Source: Saccoglossus kowalevskii (Eukaryota > Hemichordata > Enteropneusta > Harrimaniidae). Taken from it: 36,016 nucleotides of DNA. The stretch covers positions 1 to 36,016 of the forward strand of contig NW_003133645.1 in the NCBI RefSeq assembly GCF_000003605.2. Direction: 5' to 3'. Numbering within the stretch: position 1 is the stretch's first letter; the number at the start of each line of letters is the position of its first letter. Shown one piece after another: positions 35,786 through 36,016 of this stretch. The notes under the pieces are model-generated. The model made no database searches. It was not told where the DNA came from and saw only the letters and a list, made by a program, of their open reading frames with translations. A program made the translations under genes and the position numbers.

Positions 35786-36016
35786 TATCCGTGCCAAAAT
35801 TAACGTCCATAATATGGCGCGGTATCCGTGCCAAAATTAACGTCCATAATATGGCGCGGTATCCGTTCCAAAATTAACGTCCATAATATGGCGCGGTATC
35901 CGTGCCAAAATTAACGTCCATAATATGGCGCAGTATCCATGCCAAAATTAACGTCCATAATATGGCGCGGTATCCGTGCCAAAATTAACGTCCATAATAT
36001 GGCGTGGTATCCGTTG
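35785..36016 (+). repeat. Short homogenised run of CCGTGCC monomers
   Basis: Six of the last seven monomers carry TATCCGT in place of TATCCAT (two as CCGTTCC or CCGTTG), and otherwise they are almost canonical. Elsewhere CCGTGCC units occur singly. The run starts abruptly where block B copy 3 is cut off and continues to the window end, so it may be the start of a differently homogenised domain to the right. Confidence 0.8.

Larger units (their letters stand above)
1..36016. repeat. 37-bp satellite array, fills the whole window
   Basis: A 37-bp unit is repeated head to tail without a break, roughly 970-980 copies (36,016/37 is about 973, with many units of 36 bp). The canonical unit can be read at 1146-1182: CCATAATATGG, then GCGCGG, then TATCCATGCC, then AAAATTAAC. 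It has 7 G, 9 C, 12 A and 9 T. Common length variants are a 36-mer lacking one A in the A4 run (CCAAATT), a 36-mer with GCGCAGATCCG, and a rare 43-mer. No spacers, unique inserts or inverted units were seen. Both window ends cut through the array. The monomer is not one I recognise. A eukaryotic heterochromatic satellite is the best reading. A bacterial CRISPR is excluded because nothing separates the repeats. Confidence 0.97.

Noticed and set aside
1..36016. CRISPR array (37 bp is within the usual repeat length)
   Set aside because: Repeats are directly joined, with no spacers, no leader and no cas genes, and the monomers vary far more than CRISPR repeats do.
1..36016. Telomere-like or simple-sequence repeat, rDNA spacer, or helitron/transposon termini
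   Set aside because: No short G-rich unit, no rRNA-like sequence, no terminal inverted repeats or transposase frames. The period is 37 bp throughout.
1..36016. Inverted segments, suggested by CCATATTATGG units
   Set aside because: Those units keep GCGC..., TATCC and AAAATTAAC in the plus orientation, so only the central base changed. No reversed monomers were found.
16000..36016. A single fixed higher-order period (such as 16 kb) for the whole window
   Set aside because: Offsets between matching blocks vary widely (4,772; 4,838; 5,212; 5,988; 8,317; 15,314; 16,091; 19,344), so the array is a mosaic and not one regular higher-order repeat.

Overview
The whole window is one tandem-repeat (satellite) array. 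A monomer of 37 bp, 43% GC in its common form, is repeated head to tail from the first base to the last, roughly 970-980 times. The array starts and stops in mid-monomer, so neither flank is in view. I see no unique sequence, protein-coding gene, RNA gene, transposon, CRISPR spacer, origin or promoter that can be supported. A fully canonical monomer lies at 1146-1182. Its landmarks in order are CCATAATATGG, GCGCGG, TATCCATGCC and AAAATTAAC. No monomer is inverted.

Organism: a long single-satellite array with higher-order structure is typical of eukaryotic heterochromatin (centromeric, pericentromeric or subtelomeric). The commonest changes between monomers are CpG to TpG or CpA, which suggests a genome that methylates CpG. 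I do not recognise the monomer as a named family and cannot place the species.

Layout: above the monomer level the array is a mosaic of a few block families, each recognised by private monomer variants. Block A is at about 215-1300 and 1508-2593 (1,293 bp apart) and again inside block B. Block E is at 2670-6110 and 22014-25319. In the first place it was enlarged by a clean 2,556-bp tandem duplication (3567-6122 and 6123-8678). Block H is at 8050-8935 and 14038-14923. Block B is at 8935-11697, 17252-19865 and 33120-35785. Block F is at 11697-12050, 14925-15375, 25578-25922 and 30350-30694. Block D is at 15377-17205, 20500-22008 and 30691-32520. A 4,772-bp offset links 23620-26711 to 28392-31483. 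The last 230 bp is a small run homogenised for a different variant (TATCCGTGCC). Block offsets are near-integer multiples of 37, as expected from unequal exchange or replication slippage kept in monomer register.

The longest open frame (113 codons) and all the shorter ones arise from the 37-bp period and not from genes: 37 is not a multiple of 3, so each strand reads a 37-residue cycle, and the frames lengthen only where a TTAAC variant removes the periodic stop. The points of interest are evolutionary and structural: exact duplication junctions inside hybrid monomers, a locus that keeps the pre-duplication arrangement, a variant monomer carrying a palindrome about every 11-23 monomers in many stretches, a 43-bp insertion monomer that marks lineage, and the CpG-biased variation. 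Offsets and positions were worked out by eye from landmark variants. Block edges marked as approximate may be off by one or two monomers.
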